Source: Pseudomonadota bacterium
Lineage (GTDB): Bacteria; Pseudomonadota; Alphaproteobacteria; Sphingomonadales; Sphingomonadaceae
Length of the DNA: 19,477 nt
Direction: 5' to 3'
NCBI GenBank assembly: GCA_023387085.1
Contig: JAEWIL010000240.1
Location: forward strand, 1 to 19,477
Part shown: piece after piece, positions 8,208 to 14,753 of the stretch
Numbering within the stretch: position 1 is the stretch's first letter
Layout of the letters: every line of letters begins with the position of its first letter
Notes under the pieces: model-generated
Databases searched by the model: none
Told to the model about the DNA's origin: nothing
Seen by the model: only the letters and a program-made list of their open reading frames with translations
Made by a program: the position numbers and the translations under genes

Positions 8208-8791
8208 TTAGCGCCGGCCCGCGCCTTGCGGATTGCGATCATAGCCTGTGCGATATGCCATTCGACGCCCTTCACACTGATTCCTTTCGCTTTCGCGATT
8301 TCCTCATAGCTCATGCCATCGAACCGATGCATCACGAATATGGAACCAGTTTGGGGCTTTAGTTTCTCGATCGCCTCTCCGACGCGCCGCATCGTGTCGC
8401 GGGCTTCGAGCGCTGCGTGGGGGTCGGGGCCTGCGATGTCCTCATCCTCGAAACTGTGGTGCTGCGATGCCTGTCGCGCTATGTCGGAGCGCGCGCGATC
8501 GGTGAGCAGGTTGCGCGCGGTACTGACGAGATAAGCGCCCGGTTTCTCTATGAGCGCCAGCTTATTGCCCTTTGCCATCGCAAGGCGGCGAAAGCACTCC
8601 TGGACGAGATCTCCAAGATCCTGCTTCGGCGCGCGCCGACGGAGGTAGCGAGCAAGCGCAGGCTGATGCGCATTATAGATCGCTTCCATGCTGGCCGCCT
8701 GGCCGAAGCCCGTCCAGTCGGAGGGCGGGACGGGGTCGCCATCGCTCAGGGCTTGCGCGCGGTTCTGCTCGTCATCGAATTCCATGTTCAT
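8204..8791 (-). CDS. ECF sigma factor, FecI-like
   Basis: This 195-residue protein has sigma region 2 at about 37-102 (IYNAHQPALARYLRRR, LVQECFRRLA, ARNLLTDRAR) and region 4 at about 135-190 (FDGMSYEEIAKAKGISVKGVEWHI, with the helix-turn-helix). The first 30 residues are a non-conserved extension. The next in-frame ATG is at codon 3 and could be the true start. It overlaps fecR by GTGA. With FecR and the STN-type receptor it completes a cell-surface signalling system, and its likely targets are the receptor and isopeptidase genes downstream. The upstream region contains three consecutive inverted repeats (8798-8853), so the sigma gene itself may be controlled by another regulator or by mRNA structure. 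Confidence 0.92.
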   Translation of the reverse strand: MNMEFDDEQNRAQALSDGDPVPPSDWTGFGQAASMEAIYNAHQPALARYLRRRAPKQDLGDLVQECFRRLAMAKGNKLALIEKPGAYLVSTARNLLTDRARSDIARQASQHHSFEDEDIAGPDPHAALEARDTMRRVGEAIEKLKPQTGSIFVMHRFDGMSYEEIAKAKGISVKGVEWHIAQAMIAIRKARAGAK

Positions 8792-8797
8792 CGCCTA

Positions 8798-8853
8798 CCG
8801 GTCGGACCGGAAGGCATCGGATGCCGGATGGTAAGAACATATTCGGAAATATG
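8798..8853. promoter_or_regulatory. Three consecutive perfect inverted repeats upstream of the sigma gene
   Basis: CCGGTC-G-GACCGG (8798-8810), GGCATC-G-GATGCC (8813-8825) and CATATT-CGGA-AATATG (8838-8853) follow one another within 56 bp, starting 7 bp before the sigma start codon. The first two have centres 15 bp apart and single-base spacers, which suits protein operators better than RNA hairpins. The third could form a short hairpin with a tetraloop. A function in controlling the signalling operon is inferred from position only. The three arms do not share an obvious common sequence. Confidence 0.35.
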
Positions 8854-9069
8854 CGCCGCCGCCTTTAGCCCGAGGGCCTGGACATACGCGTCGGCCACCC
8901 GGCAACGGATGGAAATTTCAAAGGCTTTTCCGAAGGATTCTTACGTCCCGGCATCGCGCGCCTTCTTGCCCGATGCAGGGCAAGCATAGCCAGCCGTAAC
9001 GTCAGGGCAAGAGTGCCTGAAGTAATTTCATCCGAAACGAATCTTGTTTTTCGCGCCGGAGGGTGAGAC

Positions 9070-9738
9070 TCATCGGCGCCGGAAGGGCTCACAGGCGATG
9101 CCGTCGCCGTCGCCATCCATTTCCGGGCGGTATCCCGGTTGGCCTCGATAGAGGGGAGCGGCGCCCGCGGCCCAGGCCTCCTTGCAGTTGCGAAAATATA
9201 AGCCCGAGGGCGCCGCGCGCGGCGCGGGCGACGGTGTGGATGTTCGTGGCGGCGCTGCATCGCGGCGTACCGGGCGCGGATGCGCCGCGCGATAATCGGC
9301 AGGCATCTGGAATGTTCCGGACCAGAGTCCGATGCGCGCGGCCCGGGCGCGGGCTTCCTGTGCGACATAGCGATCGGAGAAATCTGGGAGCGCGACCGCA
9401 AGCCCGGCATCAACCATCGCACCCGCGAGATCGATGCTTCCCGCGCGGCAGGCCGCGACCGTCCGGCCGTGGATATCGACATCGCGCTGTGCGCAGTTGA
9501 CCTGCCGGCCCGCGATCAGGGCCGCGAGCTTGTCGGCGGCCGCCTTGCCGCATGACCAGTGCTGCCCGGCCCGTTCGCAGCTCTGGGATAGTTCGGGGGC
9601 GTCGATCCCGTGAAGGCGGACGGCGATCCCGCCAAAATCGAGTGAATCGCCGTCTGCGGCGCGCGCCGTTCCGCTGACGTCCTGCGCCAGGGCAGGGAAT
9701 GCGAAGAGGAGCAGGGCGGCTGCGGAGACATGTCTCAT
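9070..9738 (-). CDS. Secreted thermonuclease-like (SNase) protein with C-terminal excalibur domain
   Basis: This 222-residue protein has a signal peptide (about 1-18, ending ALAQD). A staphylococcal-nuclease-like domain follows at about 20-150 (ADGDSLDFGGIAVRLHGIDAPE, then DIHGRTVAACR supplying the conserved acidic and Arg positions). A proline-rich linker of about 25 residues leads to an excalibur motif at about 178-219, with NCKEAWAAG and DGDGDGIACE, a Ca-binding loop with paired Cys. Such proteins are exported and presumably act on nucleic acids in the periplasm or outside the cell. The start is the ATG at 9738; the ribosome binding site is weak. It is monocistronic and about 280 bp from the sigma gene, so it does not look like part of the lasso system. 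Confidence 0.88.
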   Translation of the reverse strand: MRHVSAAALLLFAFPALAQDVSGTARAADGDSLDFGGIAVRLHGIDAPELSQSCERAGQHWSCGKAAADKLAALIAGRQVNCAQRDVDIHGRTVAACRAGSIDLAGAMVDAGLAVALPDFSDRYVAQEARARAARIGLWSGTFQMPADYRAAHPRPVRRDAAPPRTSTPSPAPRAAPSGLYFRNCKEAWAAGAAPLYRGQPGYRPEMDGDGDGIACEPFRRR

Positions 9739-9792
9739 CCTGTTCTCAATAGCTCGGGCACCCTATCAGCGTAAGGACCCATCGGCTTGCGG

Positions 9793-9810
9793 TCTGGATC
9801 ATGATCCGGA
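9793..9810. repeat. Palindrome TCTGGATCATGATCCGGA
   Basis: The central 12 bp (GGATCATGATCC, 9796-9807) are a perfect palindrome, and the flanks extend it to 18 bp with one G/T mismatch per strand. It lies 55 bp upstream of the SNase start codon, so it could be an operator. It has no spacer for a hairpin loop and no T-tract, which argues against a terminator. Confidence 0.3.
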
Positions 9811-9862
9811 CAGCCGCGAAGAGGCCTGCATTTGGGCGGCTGATGCTGGCTGAAGGACGATC

Positions 9863-10000
9863 ATGGCAGCGGCACGCCTCGGTCGGTCGGGGTACGGCGA
9901 GGGCGCGGGCCTGTCATGTCTGGGCGACCGTCTGGCGGAAGCCGGCAACGCCGTCAGCATTCTGATTGGCGAATGCCACCGAATTCACCACGCGCTGTAA
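9863..10000 (+). CDS. Possible small ORF of 45 codons (uncertain)
   Basis: ATG at 9863 is preceded by GAAGGA five bases upstream, a reasonable Shine-Dalgarno. It opens a 45-codon frame (starting MAAARLGRSG, ending RIHHAL) with a TAA stop. No family is recognised and no signal peptide or membrane helix is visible. It runs antisense to the candidate remnant at 9914-10071, which has an equally good ribosome binding site and fits the operon direction better. I list it because it has start, ribosome binding site and stop, but it may be chance. Confidence 0.18.
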   Translation: MAAARLGRSGYGEGAGLSCLGDRLAEAGNAVSILIGECHRIHHAL

Positions 10001-10071
10001 GTTGGCGCGACGGGTACGGAACGCGTCAAACACGCGCTCAAGGAACGGACGCGGTCCGATTTTCCCATCAT
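9914..10071 (-). pseudogene. Small unidentified gene behind the MFS gene, apparently frame-disrupted
   Basis: The MFS stop codon is followed at once by GAGGAG (10086-10081) and, nine bases later, by ATG-ATG (10071-10066), the signature of a further operon gene. In the ATG frame translation stops after 28 codons. In the neighbouring frame a protein-like sequence runs from about 10065 to the TGA at 9914 (it includes RPFLERVFDAFRTRR and NSVAFANQNADG). A single inserted base in the GGGAAAA run just after the start would join them into an MMGKIGPRP-type protein of about 52 residues. I recognise no family. It could be a decayed gene, a truncated one, or a sequencing error in the homopolymer. Confidence 0.3.
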
Positions 10072-10086
10072 TTTCGCTGACTCCTC

Positions 10087-11331
10087 TCAGGCCACCTTTT
10101 TGATCGGAACGATCGCCGCGGCCCCCAATAACGCAAACACCGACGCGGCGATGAAGACCGCGGGATAATTGCCCCCTTGTACCGCGCCGATCGCCAGGAA
10201 GGCAGGGGCGATGACCGGAGCCAGTGACTGCGGCAAAGTGTTGGCGATCTGGAAGATGCCCATGTCCTTTGCGCCGTTTTCGGGATCGGGCAGTACGGCC
10301 ACCACGAGCGCGAGGTCGACCGCGTAATAGACGCTCATGCCGATGCCCGCGATGGCCGAGCCGACGAGAAACTGGGTGACACTCTCGGCCACGCCGATGA
10401 GGACAAGGCCGATGGCGGCAATGAGCGCCGCGGCGATGACGAAGGGTTTGCGTCGCTGCACCCTGTCCGACAGCCATCCGGCGATGGGCGATACGGCGAT
10501 GATGATGGCCGCGCCAATCATGCCGTTGAGAAACATGAGGCGCGGAACCTCGGACATCGGCTGCCCGAGCCGGTCGGACAGGAAATAGACGGCATAGACC
10601 TGGAGATAGGCGATGCCCATGATGACGAGGAAGCGGCTGATCCAGGCCCAATAGAAGTCGGGATGGGCGCGCGGACTGATGCTGAATGACGCGAAAAACG
10701 CCCTGATCCCGCTCGATGGCTTGAGCGTCTCCGGCGCCGGGCCGTCAGGGAACATCGGCAGGATGATCGCGAGGCTGACAAGCGTGCCGAGCCATGGCGC
10801 CATGAACAGGAGATAGCGGCTCTCCGACGTGAACTGCGTGAGGAAGGTGCCCGCAACTACGCCGACGACGCCGGTGAGACCCAGAAGTCCGGAGACCCGG
10901 CCCTGCTGCGCTTCGGGGACATGGTCGGGCAGCAGTGCGTTCAGCGCGGCCTGGTTCGCGTTGAACCCGATCTGCGCGATCACCCAGCCGAGACCGAAGA
11001 GCATGATGTCGCTCGCCCAGCTCATCAGCAGCAGGCCCGCGCCGCCCGCGGCCACGCCGATGATCATCCATAATTTTCGCCGTCCGATGCGGGCGCGGGT
11101 GTGATCGGAGATATGGCCCCAGACAGGCGTGGCGATGATCGAGGCGAGCGCACCGACGCCGAGAATGATACCAAGCTGGTTCATCTTCTGCGCCGGGTCC
11201 GCAATCGCGGCGATGCGCATCGCGATGGTCAGCGTGACCGGGGTCAGAAGACCCAGCCAGTTGCCGCATTGGGCAATCCAGTAAGCCGCGATAAACCGGC
11301 GGCTCGCCCGGGGCTGCGCCGCGCCCGTCAT
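10087..11331 (-). CDS. MFS transporter, probable sugar/glycoside importer
   Basis: This 414-residue protein has about 12 hydrophobic segments. Between helices 2 and 3 it carries the major facilitator loop motif (GHISDHTRARIGRRK, residues 72-86), and a second copy-like loop (GWLSDRVQRRKP) lies in the C-terminal half. Its location at the end of an operon with an oxidoreductase and a TIM-barrel isomerase suggests import of the sugar or glycoside handled by the cluster; substrate is inferred. The ATG at 11331 directly abuts the stop of the upstream gene (TGA then ATG, no gap), and GGAG lies within that gene's end about eight bases before, so translation is probably coupled. It could alternatively export a pathway intermediate. 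Confidence 0.85.
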   Translation of the reverse strand: MTGAAQPRASRRFIAAYWIAQCGNWLGLLTPVTLTIAMRIAAIADPAQKMNQLGIILGVGALASIIATPVWGHISDHTRARIGRRKLWMIIGVAAGGAGLLLMSWASDIMLFGLGWVIAQIGFNANQAALNALLPDHVPEAQQGRVSGLLGLTGVVGVVAGTFLTQFTSESRYLLFMAPWLGTLVSLAIILPMFPDGPAPETLKPSSGIRAFFASFSISPRAHPDFYWAWISRFLVIMGIAYLQVYAVYFLSDRLGQPMSEVPRLMFLNGMIGAAIIIAVSPIAGWLSDRVQRRKPFVIAAALIAAIGLVLIGVAESVTQFLVGSAIAGIGMSVYYAVDLALVVAVLPDPENGAKDMGIFQIANTLPQSLAPVIAPAFLAIGAVQGGNYPAVFIAASVFALLGAAAIVPIKKVA

Positions 11332-12126
11332 TCAGAGCGCTCCGATCATCGCGATGTCGGCCGCAAGCTCGCGCAGCGCGCTGCATTCGGCGGCGCCGGC
11401 CCGGACTGCCGCAAGCGCGCGCTGCCACGCGGCGCGATCGACGCTTTCGAAGACCTGCGGCAGTTTCCGCTCGCCCTTTCCGTTGGCGAGCCGCAGGTCC
11501 GAGGGTCTTGCCGACCCGTCGCCGCGAAGCGACAAGCGAAGCGTGCGGCCGAAACCGAGCGCGTCCACCTGCTGTCCCGGCCCGGCGTTCCCCGCGGTAG
11601 CGATGCCCTCGAAGAGCATGTCGCCCGATGCGCCGCGCACCACCACCGCATGGCCGGTCTGCCAGATATGCGTCACGCGAAGCGACTGGCCGAGCGCGCG
11701 CATCGTGCGCGCCATGTCCAGCGCTGCGTCGGCGGGCGTGGCAAAACCGCCCAGCTGGCTGATGAGGATGGTGGAGGTCGCCGCCAGATGTTCGGCGAGA
11801 TCGGTACGGTGGCGCAGCAGCGTCGGATCGCCCGCATAGCGTTCCGCCAGTTCCACGACCACCCCGGCCTGTTCCGCGCGGTCGGCCAGTGCCAGACCGG
11901 CGTCGGCATCGGTCATGGCCGGGTCGATGATGATGACCGCCCGGGCGCCGGCATCGATCGCCGTTGCCGCGCGCGCCGGCCAGTCCCGTTCGCCGCCGAT
12001 CAGCACCGCCGCGCCGGACGCGCCCTCCTCTTGCGCGCGGAAGGAGATGGGCAGGGTGGCGAGCGTTATGTGCAGCCTCCGGCGAAGATGGGGTGCGTCG
12101 GCAGCGATCATCAACGGCAACTTCAT
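11332..12126 (-). CDS. Unknown protein resembling a degenerate Gfo/Idh/MocA domain without cofactor motifs
   Basis: I chose the start at ATG 12126, which gives 264 residues. It overlaps the oxidoreductase stop as ATGA and has GGAG seven bases upstream; a longer open frame to 12516 would read through the neighbouring gene out of frame. No family is certain. Residues 38-100 look like the second half of a Gfo/Idh nucleotide-binding domain: a strand and helix (AAVLIGGERDWPARAATAID), then AGARAVIIIDPA where relatives have the catalytic EKP motif, then a helix and AERYAGDP. The glycine-rich N-terminal loop is absent and the lysine is missing. The C-terminal part (about 150-264) is of unknown type. 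It may be a non-catalytic partner or scaffold of the oxidoreductase, or a substrate-binding protein. Cytoplasmic; no signal peptide. Confidence 0.7.
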   Translation of the reverse strand: MKLPLMIAADAPHLRRRLHITLATLPISFRAQEEGASGAAVLIGGERDWPARAATAIDAGARAVIIIDPAMTDADAGLALADRAEQAGVVVELAERYAGDPTLLRHRTDLAEHLAATSTILISQLGGFATPADAALDMARTMRALGQSLRVTHIWQTGHAVVVRGASGDMLFEGIATAGNAGPGQQVDALGFGRTLRLSLRGDGSARPSDLRLANGKGERKLPQVFESVDRAAWQRALAAVRAGAAECSALRELAADIAMIGAL

Positions 12127-13181
12127 GGCAATTCTCCGATCGCGCTGGCGCTGGCCTTGTTCGCGACATCGATCACGAAATCGAAATCGGCGGCTACCGT
12201 GTCGAGCGCCGGCGCCGCGCTCCTGTCTCCGTTGGCGGCGGCGTGCAGCGCCCGCCATTCCTCGACATAGCCGTTGCGGCCGAACGGCCCGATCTGCCGG
12301 ACCGCGCCGGCAGCGTCGGTCATCGTGGCCACCGCGGACCCGCCATGGACATAAGACGGCGTGAAGCGGATACGCAGCACCTCCGCCTCGGTCACGACCT
12401 CGAGGTCCCAATAGGCTTCGCCATGGAGGTGCATCGTGCCGGCGAGCTGCAGCGCCCTGCCGCCCGCCTGGCCCGCGATCAGGTAGCCGAACGGCGCAAG
12501 CTGGCGCGCCGACCATATCTCGAGGTCGCGCCAGTCCGGCAGGAAGGTGCGGATCAGCGGCAGGTCATGCACCGCCAGTCCGAGGATGAGGCCGTGGAAG
12601 GTCTGGCGGATCAGCTCCGGCGTCATTTCGCCGGGCATGGTGAAGGCCATCTCGGGGCGCCCGGTCACCTCGGTCGCCCAATTCTCGAAGCGGTCGTTGA
12701 GCGGCAGGACGATGCTCGATCTGATGCTGCGCACCCGCGAGGAGAAATCGCCGAGCTCGTCCTGAACCGCGCGCCATGCCGGATCGAATACATGCATGGC
12801 GCCCACGATCACCGGAACACCCGTTTCGGCCGACACATCGGCGATCGCCCGCGCTTCCTCCGCACTGCTTGCGAGCGGCTTTTCGCACAAAATCGCCTTC
12901 TTGCCGGCGCGCATCGCGGCAATGGCCTGGTCGGCATGGAATTGCTGGGGGCTGCAGATGGCGACGACGTCCACGGCAGGGTCGGCCAGCAGCTCCTCGA
13001 GCGATCCGGCGGCACGGGCGCCTGTTCCGTCCGCCACCGATGCCGCGAGGTCGATATTCACGTCCATCACGCATGCCGGCGTGAAGAGATCGGGCAGATG
13101 CGCGAGCGTCGGCAGATGGATGGCCTGCGTGACGGGACCCGCACCCGCGAAGCCGACGCCGAGAATTTTCGCCGCGCTCAC
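12123..13181 (-). CDS. Gfo/Idh/MocA-family NAD(P)-dependent oxidoreductase (left arm)
   Basis: This 352-residue protein is the typical length for the family. The N-terminal dinucleotide-binding fold starts GVGFAGAGPVTQAIH (8-22), continues through AICSPQQFHADQA (74-86) and reaches the catalytic EKPLA (100-104) with Lys101. The C-terminal half is the alpha/beta substrate domain. Members oxidise or reduce a hydroxyl of sugars, inositols or glycosides, commonly at C3. The start is GTG 13181, overlapping the isomerase stop (GTGA), with AGGAG seven bases before. It belongs to the leftward operon isomerase, oxidoreductase, unknown protein, transporter. The likely role is creating or reducing a keto-sugar for the TIM-barrel enzyme; substrate is not visible from sequence. 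Confidence 0.88.
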   Translation of the reverse strand: MSAAKILGVGFAGAGPVTQAIHLPTLAHLPDLFTPACVMDVNIDLAASVADGTGARAAGSLEELLADPAVDVVAICSPQQFHADQAIAAMRAGKKAILCEKPLASSAEEARAIADVSAETGVPVIVGAMHVFDPAWRAVQDELGDFSSRVRSIRSSIVLPLNDRFENWATEVTGRPEMAFTMPGEMTPELIRQTFHGLILGLAVHDLPLIRTFLPDWRDLEIWSARQLAPFGYLIAGQAGGRALQLAGTMHLHGEAYWDLEVVTEAEVLRIRFTPSYVHGGSAVATMTDAAGAVRQIGPFGRNGYVEEWRALHAAANGDRSAAPALDTVAADFDFVIDVANKASASAIGELP

Positions 13182-14062
13182 GACAGGGCTCCTGCGAAAT
13201 AGGGATGCGCCGCGAGATAATCCCAGGACGCCCGGCTGCTCTCCAGCGCCGACGGGAGGTTGGGCACATCGACCTCGACGACGAACCAGCCGTCGAAACC
13301 AGCGGGCAGCGCGTCGAACACGGCGGCGAAATCGACCATGCCGCGGCCCGGCTCGGACCAGATATGACGCTTCGTGGTCGCCGCGACGAAATCATCTTCA
13401 TATCGAAGCGCCTTGCGGAAGCCCGCCGGATCGACATCCTTGAGGTGCACGCCGACGACGCGGTCGGCGTAATCGGCAATGATCTGTTCCGGCACCATCC
13501 CGGCCCAGAGCAGATGGCCGGTGTCGGGGCCGAAGCCGAGGGTCGAGCCCGCCGTCATGTCGAGCACGGCGCGGGTTTCCTCCTCGGTCTCGACGATCAT
13601 CGCGACATGTGGATGAAGGGCGAAGCGCACGCCCTCCGCAAAACCCGCATCGGCGAGCAGGGCGAGGGTCTCGGCAATCCGCTTCGTCCGCTCGGCCGAC
13701 GCATTCTCGCCCACCGCAGGGTTGGCGAACCGGGCCATGTCGATGTTGCCCGCGACAAATGTGCTTTCGACGCCGAGCGCCGCCAGCGTTCCCGCATGCG
13801 CCTTCGCCCGTTCGATGATCGCGGCCTGCTTCTCGGGCACATGAAAATCGCCCGCGAAATAGCCGGGCGCCGGGGCAAAGCCGAACTCGCCCAGAATCTC
13901 CTTGTAGCGGGGAACGGTCATGCCCGCGGGCACATCGGTGTGAAGCGCCCGAAATCCCGTCTTCGACAGGTCCGTCAGCGCTTCGCGCAGATTCTGCTCG
14001 GTAACGCAGGGTCCCAGGGGCCCGAACACCCAGGGAAGCGGATTGATAGCGACGTGCTTCAA
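13178..14062 (-). CDS. TIM-barrel sugar isomerase/epimerase-family protein, IolE-like (left arm)
   Basis: This 294-residue single-domain protein belongs to the AP-endonuclease-2/xylose-isomerase-like fold. The metal-site region reads ALHPHVAMIVETEEE (148-162), PDTGH (179-183), GVHLKDVD (204-211) and VVEVDVP (261-267). The HPH...ET arrangement followed by DTGH and HLKD resembles inosose dehydratase IolE more than plain epimerases, so a metal-dependent dehydration or elimination on a keto-polyol or keto-sugar is plausible. It starts at TTG 14062 with GAGAGGA placed six bases before. The ATG seven bases upstream is out of frame with this protein. It is first in the leftward operon, behind the candidate promoter at 14104-14131. 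Confidence 0.82.
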   Translation of the reverse strand: MKHVAINPLPWVFGPLGPCVTEQNLREALTDLSKTGFRALHTDVPAGMTVPRYKEILGEFGFAPAPGYFAGDFHVPEKQAAIIERAKAHAGTLAALGVESTFVAGNIDMARFANPAVGENASAERTKRIAETLALLADAGFAEGVRFALHPHVAMIVETEEETRAVLDMTAGSTLGFGPDTGHLLWAGMVPEQIIADYADRVVGVHLKDVDPAGFRKALRYEDDFVAATTKRHIWSEPGRGMVDFAAVFDALPAGFDGWFVVEVDVPNLPSALESSRASWDYLAAHPYFAGALS

Positions 14063-14103
14063 CGACCATCCTCTCGCAGATCGATTCTTCTTCTTTCCTC
14101 GAA

Positions 14104-14131
14104 CTTATAGGGAAGCTAAAGATTTAGTGAA
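14104..14131 (-). promoter_or_regulatory. Promoter of the leftward operon with an embedded candidate TetR operator
   Basis: On the minus strand TTCACT (14131-14126) and TATAAG (14109-14104) are separated by 16 bp, a good sigma-70-like promoter. The dyad CTAAA-GA-TTTAG (14116-14127) lies between and over these boxes. A hexamer GAAGCT is also repeated 17 bp apart (14112 and 14129), overlapping the dyad, and the whole segment is much more AT-rich than its surroundings. A TetR-family gene starts 38 bp to the right, so repression of both directions from this site is the simplest reading. The motif matches are by eye. Confidence 0.5.
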
Positions 14132-14168
14132 GCTTTAAATTCGCAGATGGAGGGGCTAGGGAGGCGGG

Positions 14169-14753
14169 ATGAGCAAGCGCGGACCCTATGCAAAAGGACA
14201 GGAACGGCGGGACGAAATCCTGCGCGCTGCCGTCGAGGTCATCAGCCGCGACGGCTACCGCGGTGCCTCGCTCGGCCAGATCGGGCGCAGCATCGGCATC
14301 GAAAGCGCGCACATCATCTATTATTTCTCGTCGCGCGAAGTGCTGCTCCAGGAAGTGCTGCGGACATGGGACGAGGGCAACGCCGTCGAGCCGGCGCCCG
14401 GCGCAGATATCTTCGCATGGATGGTGGAGGCGGCGCGGCGCAACACCGCGACGCCCGGCCTCGTGCAACTTTATACCGCCTTCGCCGCCGAAGCCGCCGA
14501 TCCGGCGCATCCCGCGCACGATTTCTTCCGCGCGCGGTTCGCGACCCTGCAGGGCTATATAGCGGACGAGATCCGCAAGCGACAGTCCGGGGGCAGCGTC
14601 GCACCGTCGCTCGACGCCGATCATGCCGCGATGATGCTGATCGCGCAGTCCGACGGCCTGCAGGTGCGCTGGCTCGTCGATCGGTCGATCGACATGGCGG
14701 CGGCGCTCGCGACCGAGATCGATCTTCTGCTTGGAACCGGAGGCGCACAGTAA
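14169..14753 (+). CDS. TetR/AcrR-family transcriptional regulator
   Basis: This 194-residue protein has an N-terminal helix-turn-helix domain at about 10-58 (RRDEILRAAVEVISRDGYRGASLGQIGRSIGI, then HIIYYFSSREVLLQEVL), the standard TetR signature. The ligand-binding domain is at about 75-190. ATG 14169 has GGGAGG upstream. It sits between the two arms of the catabolic locus and directly precedes the DUF1080 gene (TAATG overlap). It is therefore probably autoregulated and controls both arms through the AT-rich dyad upstream, with a pathway sugar or intermediate as inducer. The ligand cannot be deduced from sequence. Confidence 0.93.
   Translation: MSKRGPYAKGQERRDEILRAAVEVISRDGYRGASLGQIGRSIGIESAHIIYYFSSREVLLQEVLRTWDEGNAVEPAPGADIFAWMVEAARRNTATPGLVQLYTAFAAEAADPAHPAHDFFRARFATLQGYIADEIRKRQSGGSVAPSLDADHAAMMLIAQSDGLQVRWLVDRSIDMAAALATEIDLLLGTGGAQ

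Larger units (their letters stand above)
9739..10086. other. Intergenic stretch between SNase gene and MFS gene
   Basis: This 348-bp interval contains no full-length gene. It holds a near-perfect 18-bp palindrome (9793-9810), a short rightward open frame (9863-10000) and, on the other strand, a probable frame-disrupted small gene directly behind the MFS gene (9914-10071). The two open frames overlap on opposite strands, so at most one is likely to be real. No T-rich rho-independent terminator was seen. Confidence 0.5.

Noticed and set aside
8821..8868. 15-codon rightward ORF upstream of the sigma gene, considered as a lasso precursor
   Set aside because: It is too short, has no leader and has no suitable ring-forming acid at core positions 7-9; it is a chance frame.
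9003..9019. Bulged hairpin CAGGGCA-AGAG-TGCCTG as terminator of the nuclease gene
   Set aside because: The stem is imperfect and no T-tract follows in the direction of transcription.
12127..12516. N-terminal extension of the 264-residue protein to a start at 12516
   Set aside because: The extension overlaps the Gfo/Idh gene on the same strand in another frame; ATG 12126 has a good ribosome binding site and ATGA overlap.
11964..13202. 412-codon rightward open frame over the left catabolic arm
   Set aside because: It is antisense to the Gfo/Idh gene with EKP and Rossmann motifs; no domain is recognisable in it.
14147..14752. Longer start for the DUF1080 gene through tetR
   Set aside because: That part is a shadow of the TetR frame; the family motif begins eight residues after ATG 14753.
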